A DNA stretch of 64,000 nt, from positions 21,400,688 through 21,464,687 of the forward strand of contig OZ059895.1 of NCBI GenBank assembly GCA_964057225.1. Direction: 5' to 3'. The position numbers and the translations under genes are program-made. Below the pieces are notes generated by a model, which had not been told where the DNA came from, did not search any database, and saw nothing but the letters and a program-made list of their open reading frames with translations. This DNA is from Auanema rhodensis (lineage: Eukaryota; Nematoda; Chromadorea; Rhabditida; Rhabditidae). Position 1 is the first letter of the stretch, and each line of letters begins with the position of its first letter. This document shows, in pieces, positions 41,769 to 54,076 of the stretch.

Positions 41769-42470
41769 TTTTCACCCTGAAGAATTAATTTTTTCGTTGA
41801 ATAACATTGTCCATCGTCTTTGCCTTGAAAAAAGGAATCTAAAAACATCTACTTTTTGCTAAATTATTTTGAAATTTTTCGAAAAAATTTTTGTCAAAAT
41901 GTTTTTGGAAGCAATGTTGAGTGTACATGGAAACTCAACATACACTAATGCATCATTTTTCAAACGATCATAACTAATTTTTGTATTAAGCGTTTCTCAA
42001 TGTAGTATAGTGCATTCGATGCGGATTTTTAAGCTGCGTCGATCTGTGTTATCAGATTTGCGCTAGCTTAAAAATGCACCGAGATATCAACTGATATAAG
42101 TTCACACTTATATCCTCGATTTTCACCCTGAAGAATTAATTTTTTCGTTGAATAACATTGTCCATCGTCTTTGCCTTGAAAAAAGGAATCTAAAAACATC
42201 TACTTTTTGCTAAATTATTTTGAAATTTTTCGAAAAAATTTTTGTCAAAATGTTTTTGGAAGCAATGTTGAGTGTACATGGAAACTCAACATACACTAAT
42301 GCATCATTTTTCAAACGATCATAACTAATTTTTGTATTGAGCGTTTCTCAATGTAGTATAGTGCATTCGATGCGGATTTTTAAGCAGCGTCGATCTGTGT
42401 TATCAGATTTGCACTAGCTTAAAAATGCACCGAGATATCAACTGATATAAGTTCACACTTATATCCTCGA
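41769..42470 (+). repeat. B unit followed by F unit
   Basis: The unit at 41769 is B type. The unit at 42120 carries 220G with 267A and a private GCACTAGC that removes the CpG of GCGCTAGC. This is the last F-type copy in the window. Confidence 0.8.
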
Positions 42471-45400
42471 TTTTCACCCTGAAGAATTAATTTTTTCGTT
42501 GAATAACATTGTCCATCGTCTTTGCCTTGAAAAAAGGAATCTAAAAACATCTCCTTTTTGCTAAATTATTTTGAAATTTTTCGAAAAAATTTTTGTCAAA
42601 ATGTTTTTGGAAGCAATGTTGAGTGTACATGGAAACTCAACATACACTAATGCATCATTTTCCAAACGATCATAACTAATTTTTGTATTAAGCGTTTCTC
42701 AATGTAGTATAGTGCATTTGATGCGGATTTTTAAGCTGCGTCGATCTGTGTTATCAGATTTGCGCTAGCTTAAAAATGCACCGAGATATCAACTGATATA
42801 AGTTCACACTTAGATCCTCGATTTTCACCCTGAAGAATTAATTTTTTCGTTGAATAACAATGTCCATCGTATTTGCCTTGAAAAACGGAATCTAAAAACA
42901 TCTACTTTTTGCTAAATTATTCTGAAATTTTTCGAAAAAATTTTTGTCAAAATGTTTTTGGAAGCAATGTTGAGTGTACATGGAAACTCAACATACACTA
43001 ATGCATCATTTTTCAAACGATCATAACTAATTTTTGTATTAAGCGTTTCTCAATGTAGTATAGTGCATTCGATGCGGATTTTTAAGCTGCGTCGATCTGT
43101 GTTATCAGATTTGCGCTAGCTTAAAAATGCACCGAGATATCAACTGATATAAGTTCACACTTATATCCTCGATTTTCACCCTGAAGAATTAATTTTTTCG
43201 TTGAATAACATTGTCCATCGTCTTTGCCTTGAAAAAAGGAATCTAAAAACATCTCCTTTTTGCTAAATTATTTTGAAACTTTTCGAAAAAATTTTTGTCA
43301 AAATGTTTTTGGAAGCAATGTTGAGTGTACATGGAAACTCAACATACACTAATGCATCATTTTTCAAACGATCATAACTAATTTTTGTATTGAGCGTTTC
43401 TCAATGTAGTATAGTGCATTCGATGCGGATTTTTAAGCTGCGTCGATCTGTGTTATCAGATTTGCGCTAGCTTAAAAATGCACCGAGATATCAACTGATA
43501 TAAGTTCACACTTATATCCTCGATTTTCACCCTGAAGAATTAATTTTTTCGTTGAATAACATTGTCCATCGTCTTTGCCTTGAAAAAAGGAATCTAAAAA
43601 CATCTCCTTTTTGCTAAATTATTTTGAAATTTTTCGAAAAAATTTTTGTCAAAATGTTTTTGGAAGCAATGTTGAGTGTACATGGAAACTCAACATACAC
43701 TAATGCATCATTTTTCAAACGATCATAACTAATTTTTGTATTAAGCGTTTCTCAATGTAGTATAGTGCATTCGATGCGGATTTTTAAGCTGCGTCGATCT
43801 GTGTTATCAGATTTGCGCTAGCTTAAAAATGCACCGAGATATCAACTGATATAAGTTCACACTTAGATCCTCGATTTTCACCCTGAAGAATTAATTTTTT
43901 CGTTGAATAACAATGTCCATCGTATTTGCCTTGAAAAACGGAATCTAAAAACATCTACTTTTTGCTAAATTATTCTGAAATTTTTCGAAAAAATTTTTGT
44001 CAAAATGTTTTTGGAAGCAATGTTGAGTGTACATGGAAACTCAACATACACTAATGCATCATTTTTCAAACGATCATAACTAATTTTTGTATTATGCGTT
44101 TCTCAATGTAGTATAGTGCATTCGATGCGGATTTTTAAGCTGCGTCGATCTGTGTTATCAGATTTGCGCTAGCTTAAAAATGCACCGAGATATCAACTGA
44201 TATAAGTTCACACTTATATCCTCGATTTTCACCCTGAAGAATTAATTTTTTCGTTGAATAACATTGTCCATCGTCTTTGCCTTGAAAAAAGGAATCTAAA
44301 AACATCTCCTTTTTGCTAAATTATTTTGAAACTTTTCGAAAAAATTTTTGTCAAAATGTTTTTGGAAGCAATGTTGAGTGTACATGGAAACTCAACATAC
44401 ACTAATGCATCATTTTTCAAACGATCATAACTAATTTTTGTATTGAGCGTTTCTCAATGTAGTATAGTGCATTCGATGCGGATTTTTAAGCTGCGTCGAT
44501 CTGTGTTATCAGATTTGCGCTAGCTTAAAAATGCACCGAGATATCAACTGATATAAGTTCACACTTATATCCTCGATTTTCACCCTGAAGAATTAATTTT
44601 TTCGTTGAATAACATTGTCCATCGTCTTTGCCTTGAAAAAAGGAATCTAAAAACATCTACTTTTTGCTAAATTATTTCGAAATTTTTCGAAAAAATTTTT
44701 GTCAAAATGTTTTTGGAAGCAATGTTGAGTGTACATGGAAACTCAACATACACTAATGCATCATTTTTCAAACGATCATAACTAATTTTTGTATTAAGCG
44801 TTTCTCAATGTAGTATAGTGCATTCGATGCGGATTTTTAAGCTGCGTCGATCTGTGTTATCAGATTTGCGCTAGCTTAAAAATGCACCGAGATATCAACT
44901 GATATAAGTTCACACTTATATCCTCGATTTTCACCCTGAATAATTAATTTTTTCGTTGAATAACATTGTCCATCGTCTTTGCCTTGAAAAAAGGAATCTA
45001 AAAACATCTCCTTTTTGCTAAATTATTTTGAAATTTTTCGAAAAAATTTTTGTCAAAATGTTTTTGGAAGCAATGTTGAGTGTACATGGAAACTCAACAT
45101 ACACTAATGCATCATTTTTCAAACGATCATAACTAATTTTTGTATTAAGCGTTTCTCAATGTAGTATAGTGCATTCGATGCGGATTTTTAAGCTGCGTCG
45201 ATCTGTGTTATCAGATTTGCGCTAGCTTAAAAATGCACCGAGATATCAACTGATATAAGTTCACACTTAGATCCTCGATTTTCACCCTGAAGAATTAATT
45301 TTTTCGTTGAATAACAATGTCCATCGTATTTGCCTTGAAAAACGGAATCTAAAAACATCTACTTTTTGCTAAATTATTCTGAAATTTTTCGAAAAAATTT

Positions 45401-45993
45401 TTGTCAAAATGTTTTTGGAAGCAATGTTGAGTGTACATGGAAACTCAACATACACTAATGCATCATTTTTCAAACGATCATAACTAATTTTTGTATTAAG
45501 CGTTTCTCAATGTAGTATAGTGCATTCGATGCGGATTTTTAAGCTGCGTCGATCTGTGTTATCAGATTTGCGCTAGCTTAAAAATGCACCGAGATATCAA
45601 CTGATATAAGTTCACACTTATATCCTCGATTTTCACCCTGAAAAATTAATTTTTTCGTTGAATAACATTGTCCATCGTCTTTACCTTGAAAAAAGGAATC
45701 TAAAAACATCTCCTTTTTGCTAAATTATTTTGAAACTTTTCGAAAAAATTTTTGTCAAAATGTTTTTGGAAGCAATGTTGAGTGTACATGGAAACTCAAC
45801 ATACACTAATGCATCATTTTTCAAACGATCATAACTAATTTTTGTATTGAGCGTTTCTCAATGTAGTATAGTGCATTCGATGCGGATTTTTAAGCTGTTT
45901 TTTTAAGCTGTGTCGATCTGTGTTATCAGATTTGCGCTAGCTTAAAAATGCACCGAGATATCAACTGATATAAGTTCACACTTATATCCTCGA
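42471..45993 (+). repeat. Trimer higher-order repeat, three copies, the third interrupted and lengthened
   Basis: The order is an 83C unit ending in CTTAGATCC, a unit with CAATGTCC, GTATTTG, GAAAAACGG and 101C, then a unit with 83C, GAAACTTTTCG and 220G. It occurs at 42471-43523 and 43524-44576 (1,053 bp each) and again at 44928-45993 (1,066 bp, because the last unit has a 13-bp insertion). One unit with 102C (44577-44927) separates the second and third copies. Private changes: TTTCCAAAC and CATTTGATG in the unit at 42471, ATTATGCG in that at 43875, GAATAATT in that at 44928. Confidence 0.9.
45887..45910 (+). repeat. Local 13-bp duplication inside a monomer (364-bp unit)
   Basis: The TTTTTAAGCTG of the consensus (45887-45897) is followed by a second TTTTTTTAAGCTG (45898-45910), longer by two T, and the next base is T where other copies have C. 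The unit 45630-45993 is therefore 364 bp. It is the only insertion of this size in 64 kb and was not copied to any neighbour, so it is likely younger than the surrounding homogenisation. Slippage at the T run is the simplest origin. Confidence 0.93.
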
Positions 45994-46344
45994 TTTTCAC
46001 CCTGAAGAATTAATTTTTTCGTTGAATAACATTGTCCATCGTCTTTGCCTTGAAAAAAGGAATCTAAAAACATCTACTTTTTGCTAAATTATTTCGAAAT
46101 TTTTCGAAAAAATTTTTGTCAAAATGTTTTTGGAAGCAATGTTGAGTGTACATGGAAACTCAACATACACTAATGCATCATTTTTCAAACGATCATAACT
46201 AATTTTTGTATTAAGCGTTTCTCAATGTAGTATAGTGCATTCGATGCGGATTTTTAAGCTGCGTCGATCTGTGTTATCAGATTTGCGCTAGCTTAAAAAT
46301 GCACCGAGATATCAACTGATATAAGTTCACACTTATATCCTCGA
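45994..46344 (+). repeat. Single monomer with 102C
   Basis: It is close to consensus apart from C at 102, and joins the trimers on its left to the Z-containing units on its right. Confidence 0.85.
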
Positions 46345-46697
46345 TTTTCACCCTGAAGAATTAATTTTTTCGTTGAATAACATTGTCCATCGTCTTTGCC
46401 TTGAAAAAAGAAATTTATAAAAACATCTACTTTTTGCTAAATTATTTCGAAATGTTTCGAAAAAATTTTTGTCAAAATGTTTTTGGAAGCAATGTTGAGT
46501 GTACATGGAAACTCAACATACACTAATGCATCATTTTTCAAACGATCATAACTAATTTTTGTATTAAGCGTTTCTCAATGTAGTATAGTGCATTCGATGC
46601 GGATTTTTAAGCTGCGTCGATCTGTGTTATCAGATTTGCGCTAGCTTAAAAATGCACCGAGATATCAACTGATATAAGTTCACACTTATATCCTCAA
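46345..46697 (+). repeat. Z-type 353-bp monomer, first of nine
   Basis: Where most copies read AAGGAATCTAAAAAC, this one reads AAGAAATTTATAAAAAC, two bases longer, and it also has C at 102 and G at 108 (CGAAATGTTTCG). The same three-part combination is found in units starting at 48804, 50912, 51967, 53022, 54428, 55483, 56538 and 57593, and nowhere else in the window. Together they account for all 18 bases by which this part of the array runs longer than a 351-bp grid. The unit at 60754 has 102C and 108G but not the insertion. Confidence 0.92.
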
Positions 46698-49600
46698 TTT
46701 TCACCCTGAAGAATTAATTTTTTCGTTGAATAACATTGTCCATCGTCTTTGCCTTGAAAAAAGGAATCTAAAAACATCTACTTTTTGCTAAATTATTTTG
46801 AAATTTTTCGAAAAAATTTTTGTCAAAATGTTTTTGGAAGCAATGTTGAGTGTACATGGAAACTCAACATACACTAATGCATCATTTTTCAAACGATCAT
46901 AACTAATTTTTGTATTGAGCGTTTCTCAATGTAGTATAGTGCATTCGATGCGGATTTTTAAGCTGCGTCGATCTGTGTTATCAGATTTGCGCTAGCTTAA
47001 AAATGCACCGAGATATCAACTGATATAAGTTCACACTTATATCCTCAATTTTCACCCTGAAGAATTAATTTTTTCGTTGAATAACATTGTCCATCGTCTT
47101 TGCCTTGAAAAAAGGAATCTAAAAACATCTACTTTTTGCTAAATTATTTTGAAATTTTTCGGAAAAATTTTTGTCAAAATGTTTTTGGAAGCAATGTTGA
47201 GTGTACATGGAAACTCAACATACACTAATGCATCATTTTTCAAACGATCATAACTAATTTTTGTATTGAGCGTTTCTCAATGTAGTATAGTGCATTCGAT
47301 GCGGATTTTTAAGCTGCGTCGATCTGTGTTATCAGATTTGCGCTAGCTTAAAAATGCACCGAGATATCAACTGATATAAGTTCACACTTATATCCTCAAT
47401 TTTCACCCTGAAGAATTAATTTTTTCGTTGAATAACATTGTCCATCGTCTTTGCCTTGAAAAAAGGAATCTAAAAACATCTACTTTTTGCTAAATTATTT
47501 TGAAATTTTTCGAAAAAATTTTTGTCAAAATGTTTTTGGAAGCAATGTTGAGTGTACATGGAAACTCAACATACACTAATGCATCATTTTTCAAACGATC
47601 ATAACTAATTTTTGTATTGAGCGTTTCTCAATGTAGTATAGTGCATTCGATGCGGATTTTTAAGCTGCGTCGATCTGTGTTATCAGATTTGCGCTAGCTT
47701 AAAAATGCACCGAGATATCAACTGATATAAGTTCACACTTATATCCTCAATTTTCACCCTGAAGAATTAATTTTTTCGTTGAATAACATTGTCCATCGTC
47801 TTTGCCTTGAAAAAAGGAATCTAAAAACATCTACTTTTTGCTAAATTATTTTGAAATTTTTCGGAAAAATTTTTGTCAAAATGTTTTTGGAAGCAATGTT
47901 GAGTGTACATGGAAACTCAACATACACTAATGCATCATTTTTCAAACGATCATAACTAATTTTTGTATTGAGCGTTTCTCAATGTAGTATAGTGCATTCG
48001 ATGCGGATTTTTAAGCTGCGTCGATCTGTGTTATCAGATTTGCGCTAGCTTAAAAATGCACCGAGATATCAACTGATATAAGTTCACACTTATATCCTCG
48101 ATTTTCACCCTGAAGAATTAATTTTTTCGTTGAATAACATTGTCCATCGTCTTTGCCTTGAAAGAAGGAATCTAAAAACATCTCCTTTTTGCTAAATTAT
48201 TTTGAAATTTTTCGAAAAAATTTTTGTCAAAATGTTTTTGGAAGCAATGTTGAGTGTACATGGAAACTCAACATACACTAATGCATCATTTTTCAAACGA
48301 TCATAACTAATTTTTGTATTGAGCGTTTCTCAATGTAGTATAGTGCATTCGATGCGGATTTTTAAGCTGCGTCGATCTGTGTTATCAGATTTGCGCTAGC
48401 TTAAAAATGCACCGAGATATCAACTGATATAAGTTCACACTTATATCCTCGATTTTCACCCTGAAGAATTAATTTTTTCGTTGAATAACATTGTCCATCG
48501 TCTTTGCTTTGAAAAAAGGAATCTAAAAACATCTACTTTTTGCTAAATTATTTCGAAATTTTTCGAAAAAATTTTTGTCAAAATGTTTTTGGAAGCAATG
48601 TTGAGTGTACATGGAAACTCAACATACACTAATGCATCATTTTTCAAACGATCATAACTAATTTTTGTATTAAGCGTTTCTCAATGTAGTATAGTGCATT
48701 CGATGCGGATTTTTAAGCTGCGTCGATCTGTGTTATCAGATTTGCGCTAGCCTAAAAATGCACCGAGATATCAACTGATATAAGTTCACACTTATATCCT
48801 CGATTTTCACCCTGAAGAATTAATTTTTTCGTTGAATAACATTGTCCATCGTCTTTGCCTTGAAAAAAGAAATTTATAAAAACATCTACTTTTTGCTAAA
48901 TTATTTCGAAATGTTTCGAAAAAATTTTTGTCAAAATGTTTTTGGAAGCAATGTTGAGTGTACATGGAAACTCAACATACACTAATGCATCATTTTTCAA
49001 ACGATCATAACTAATTTTTGTATTAAGCGTTTCTCAATGTAGTATAGTGCATTCGATGCGGATTTTTAAGCTGCGTCGATCTGTGTTATCAGATTTGCGC
49101 TAGCTTAAAAATGCACCGAGATATCAACTGATATAAGTTCACACTTATATCCTCAATTTTCACCCTGAAGAATTAATTTTTTCGTTGAATAACATTGTCC
49201 ATCGTCTTTGCCTTGAAAAAAGGAATCTAAAAACATCTACTTTTTGCTAAATTATTTTGAAATTTTTCGGAAAAATTTTTGTCAAAATGTTTTTGGAAGC
49301 AATGTTGAGTGTACATGGAAACTCAACATACACTAATGCATCATTTTTCAAACGATCATAACTAATTTTTGTATTGAGCGTTTCTCAATGTAGTATAGTG
49401 CATTCGATGCGGATTTTTAAGCTGCGTCGATCTGTGTTATCAGATTTGCGCTAGCTTAAAAATGCACCGAGATATCAACTGATATAAGTTCACACTTATA
49501 TCCTCAATTTTCACCCTGAAGAATTAATTTTTTCGTTGAATAACATTGTCCATCGTCTTTGCCTTGAAAAAAGGAATCTAAAAACATCTACTTTTTGCTA

Positions 49601-50911
49601 AATTATTTTGAAATTTTTCGAAAAAATTTTTGTCAAAATGTTTTTGGAAGCAATGTTGAGTGTACATGGAAACTCAACATACACTAATGCATCATTTTTC
49701 AAACGATCATAACTAATTTTTGTATTGAGCGTTTCTCAATGTAGTATAGTGCATTCGATGCGGATTTTTAAGCTGCGTCGATCTGTGTTATCAGATTTGC
49801 GCTAGCTTAAAAATGCACCGAGATATCAACTGATATAAGTTCACACTTATATCCTCAATTTTCACCCTGAAGAATTAATTTTTTCGTTGAATAACATTGT
49901 CCATCGTCTTTGCCTTGAAAAAAGGAATCTAAAAACATCTACTTTTTGCTAAATTATTTTGAAATTTTTCGGAAAAATTTTTGTCAAAATGTTTTTGGAA
50001 GCAATGTTGAGTGTACATGGAAACTCAACATACACTAATGCATCATTTTTCAAACGATCATAACTAATTTTTGTATTGAGCGTTTCTCAATGTAGTATAG
50101 TGCATTCGATGCGGATTTTTAAGCTGCGTCGATCTGTGTTATCAGATTTGCGCTAGCTTAAAAATGCACCGAGATATCAACTGATATAAGTTCACACTTA
50201 TATCCTCGATTTTCACCCTGAAGAATTAATTTTTTCGTTGAATAACATTGTCCATCGTCTTTGCCTTGAAAGAAGGAATCTAAAAACATCTCCTTTTTGC
50301 TAAATTATTTTGAAATTTTTCGAAAAAATTTTTGTCAAAATGTTTTTGGAAGCAATGTTGAGTGTACATGGAAACTCAACATACACTAATGCATCATTTT
50401 TCAAACGATCATAACTAATTTTTGTATTGAGCGTTTCTCAATGTAGTATAGTGCATTCGATGCGGATTTTTAAGCTGCGTCGATCTGTGTTATCAGATTT
50501 GCGCTAGCTTAAAAATGCACCGAGATATCAACTGATATAAGTTCACACTTATATCCTCGATTTTCACCCTGAAGAATTAATTTTTTCGTTGAATAACATT
50601 GTCCATCGTCTTTGCTTTGAAAAAAGGAATCTAAAAACATCTACTTTTTGCTAAATTATTTCGAAATTTTTCGAAAAAATTTTTGTCAAAATGTTTTTGG
50701 AAGCAATGTTGAGTGTACATGGAAACTCAACATACACTAATGCATCATTTTTCAAACGATCATAACTAATTTTTGTATTAAGCGTTTCTCAATGTAGTAT
50801 AGTGCATTCGATGCGGATTTTTAAGCTGCGTCGATCTGTGTTATCAGATTTGCGCTAGCCTAAAAATGCACCGAGATATCAACTGATATAAGTTCACACT
50901 TATATCCTCGA
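46345..50911 (+). repeat. Six/seven-monomer higher-order repeat units with Z, Bg, Bh, K and L monomers
   Basis: The first unit, 46345-48803 (2,459 bp), reads Z, Bg, Bh, Bg, Bh, K, L. The second, 48804-50911 (2,108 bp), reads Z, Bh, Bg, Bh, K, L, one Bg fewer; its last member L (50561) also starts the trimer series that follows. Z has the 2-bp insertion and is 353 bp; Bh differs from Bg by G at 114 (TCGGAAAAAT); K has GAAAGAAGG, 83C and 220G; both L units (48453, 50561) have GCTTTG, 102C and the rare GCTAGCCTAAAA. Bh and GCTAGCCTAAAA occur nowhere else in the window. Confidence 0.9.
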
Positions 50912-53374
50912 TTTTCACCCTGAAGAATTAATTTTTTCGTTGAATAACATTGTCCATCGTCTTTGCCTTGAAAAAAGAAATTTATAAAAACATCTACTTT
51001 TTGCTAAATTATTTCGAAATGTTTCGAAAAAATTTTTGTCAAAATGTTTTTGGAAGCAATGTTGAGTGTACATGGAAACTCAACATACACTAATGCATCA
51101 TTTTTCAAACGATCATAACTAATTTTTGTATTAAGCGTTTCTCAATGTAGTATAGTGCATTCGATGCGGATTTTTAAGCTGCGTCGATCTGTGTTATCAG
51201 ATTTGCGCTAGCTTAAAAATGCACCGAGATATCAACTGATATAAGTTCACACTTATATCCTCAATTTTCACCCTGAAGAATTAATTTTTTCGTTGAATAA
51301 CATTGTCCATCGTCTTTGCCTTGAAAAAAGGAATCTAAAAACATCTACTTTTTGCTAAATTATTTTGAAATTTTTCGAAAAAATTTTTGTCAAAATGTTT
51401 TTGGAAGCAATGTTGAGTGTACATGGAAACTCAACATACACTAATGCATCATTTTTCAAACGATCATAACTAATTTTTGTATTGAGCGTTTCTCAATGTA
51501 GTATAGTGCATTCGATGCGGATTTTTAAGCTGCGTCGATCTGTGTTATCAGATTTGCGCTAGCTTAAAAATGCACCGAGATATCAACTGATATAAGTTCA
51601 CACTTATATCCTCGATTTTCACCCTGAAGAATTAATTTTTTCGTTGAATAACATTGTCCATCGTCTTTGCTTTGAAAAAAGGAATCTAAAAACATCTACT
51701 TTTTGCTAAATTATTTCGAAATTTTTCGAAAAAATTTTTGTCAAAATGTTTTTGGAAGCAATGTTGAGTGTACATGGAAACTCAACATACACTAATGCAT
51801 CATTTTTCAAACGATCATAACTAATTTTTGTATTAAGCGTTTCTCAATGTAGTATAGTGCATTCGATGCGGATTTTTAAGCTGCGTCGATCTGTGTTATC
51901 AGATTTGCGCTAGCTTAAAAATGCACCGAGATATCAACTGATATAAGTTCACACTTATATCCTCGATTTTCACCCTGAAGAATTAATTTTTTCGTTGAAT
52001 AACATTGTCCATCGTCTTTGCCTTGAAAAAAGAAATTTATAAAAACATCTACTTTTTGCTAAATTATTTCGAAATGTTTCGAAAAAATTTTTGTCAAAAT
52101 GTTTTTGGAAGCAATGTTGAGTGTACATGGAAACTCAACATACACTAATGCATCATTTTTCAAACGATCATAACTAATTTTTGTATTAAGCGTTTCTCAA
52201 TGTAGTATAGTGCATTCGATGCGGATTTTTAAGCTGCGTCGATCTGTGTTATCAGATTTGCGCTAGCTTAAAAATGCACCGAGATATCAACTGATATAAG
52301 TTCACACTTATATCCTCAATTTTCACCCTGAAGAATTAATTTTTTCGTTGAATAACATTGTCCATCGTCTTTGCCTTGAAAAAAGGAATCTAAAAACATC
52401 TACTTTTTGCTAAATTATTTTGAAATTTTTCGAAAAAATTTTTGTCAAAATGTTTTTGGAAGCAATGTTGAGTGTACATGGAAACTCAACATACACTAAT
52501 GCATCATTTTTCAAACGATCATAACTAATTTTTGTATTGAGCGTTTCTCAATGTAGTATAGTGCATTCGATGCGGATTTTTAAGCTGCGTCGATCTGTGT
52601 TATCAGATTTGCGCTAGCTTAAAAATGCACCGAGATATCAACTGATATAAATTCACACTTATATCCTCGATTTTCACCCTGAAGAATTAATTTTTTCGTT
52701 GAATAACATTGTCCATCGTCTTTGCTTTGAAAAAAGGAATCTAAAAACATCTACTTTTTGCTAAATTATTTCGAAATTTTTCGAAAAAATTTTTGTCAAA
52801 ATGTTTTTGGAAGCAATGTTGAGTGTACATGGAAACTCAACATACACTAATGCATCATTTTTCAAACGATCATAACTAATTTTTGTATTAAGCGTATCTC
52901 AATGTAGTATAGTGCATTCGATGCGGATTTTTAAGCTGCGTCGATCTGTGTTATCAGATTTGCGCTAGCTTAAAAATGCACCGACATATCAACTGATATA
53001 AGTTCACACTTATATCCTCGATTTTCACCCTGAAGAATTAATTTTTTCGTTGAATAACATTGTCCATCGTCTTTGCCTTGAAAAAAGAAATTTATAAAAA
53101 CATCTACTTTTTGCTAAATTATTTCGAAATGTTTCGAAAAAATTTTTGTCAAAATGTTTTTGGAAGCAATGTTGAGTGTACATGGAAACTCAACATACAC
53201 TAATGCATCATTTTTCAAACGATCATAACTAATTTTTGTATTAAGCGTTTCTCAATGTAGTATAGTGCATTCGATGCGGATTTTTAAGCTGCGTCGATCT
53301 GTGTTATCAGATTTGCGCTAGCTTAAAAATGCACCGAGATATCAACTGATATAAGTTCACACTTATATCCTCGA
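50561..53374 (+). repeat. L-Z-Bg trimer repeat (1,055 bp), first run
   Basis: Units at 50561 (L), 50912 (Z), 51265 (Bg), 51616 (L), 51967 (Z), 52320 (Bg), 52671 (L) and 53022 (Z): two complete trimers and two thirds of another. The Bg at 52320 ends with ATAAATTCAC (A at 332), and the following L has CGTATCTC; this linked pair recurs at 55836/56187. The L at 52671 also has the private CCGACAT. Confidence 0.9.
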
Positions 53375-54076
53375 TTTTCACCCTGAAGAATTAATTTTTT
53401 CGTTGAATAACATTGTCCATCGTCTTTGCCTTGAAAAAAGGAATCTAAAAACATCTCCTTTTTGCTAAATTATTTTGGAATTTTTCGAAAAAATTTTTGT
53501 CAAAATGTTTTTGGAAGCAATGTTGAGTGTACATGGAAACTCAACATACACTAATGCATCATTTTTCAAACGATCATAACTAATTTTTGTATTAAGCGTT
53601 TCTCAATGTAGTATAGTGCATTCGATGCGGATTTTTAAGCTGCGTCGATCTGTGTTATCAGATTTGCGCTAGCTTAAAAATGCACCGAGATATCAACTGA
53701 TATAAGTTCACACTTATATCCTCGATTTTCACCCTGAAGAATTAATTTTTTCGTTGAATAACATTGTCCATCGTCTTTGCCTTGAAAGAAGGAATCTAAA
53801 AACATCTCCTTTTTGCTAAATTATTTTGAAATTTTTCGAAAAAATTTTTGTCAAAATGTTTTTGGAAGCAATGTTGAGTGTACATGGAAACTCAACATAC
53901 ACTAATGCATCATTTTTCAAACGATCATAACTAATTTTTGTATTGAGCGTTTCTCAATGTAGTATAGTGCATTCGATGCGGATTTTTAAGCTGCGTCGAT
54001 CTGTGTTATCAGATTTGCGCTAGCTTAAAAATGCACCGAGATATCAACTGATATAAGTTCACACTTATATCCTCGA
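53375..54076 (+). repeat. C-prime and K monomers splitting the trimer series
   Basis: The unit at 53375 has 83C and 104G but keeps T at 120, unlike all C units to the left. The unit at 53726 is K type (GAAAGAAGG, 83C, 220G). They stand where a Bg would be expected between a Z and an L, as if two foreign monomers had replaced one. Confidence 0.85.
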
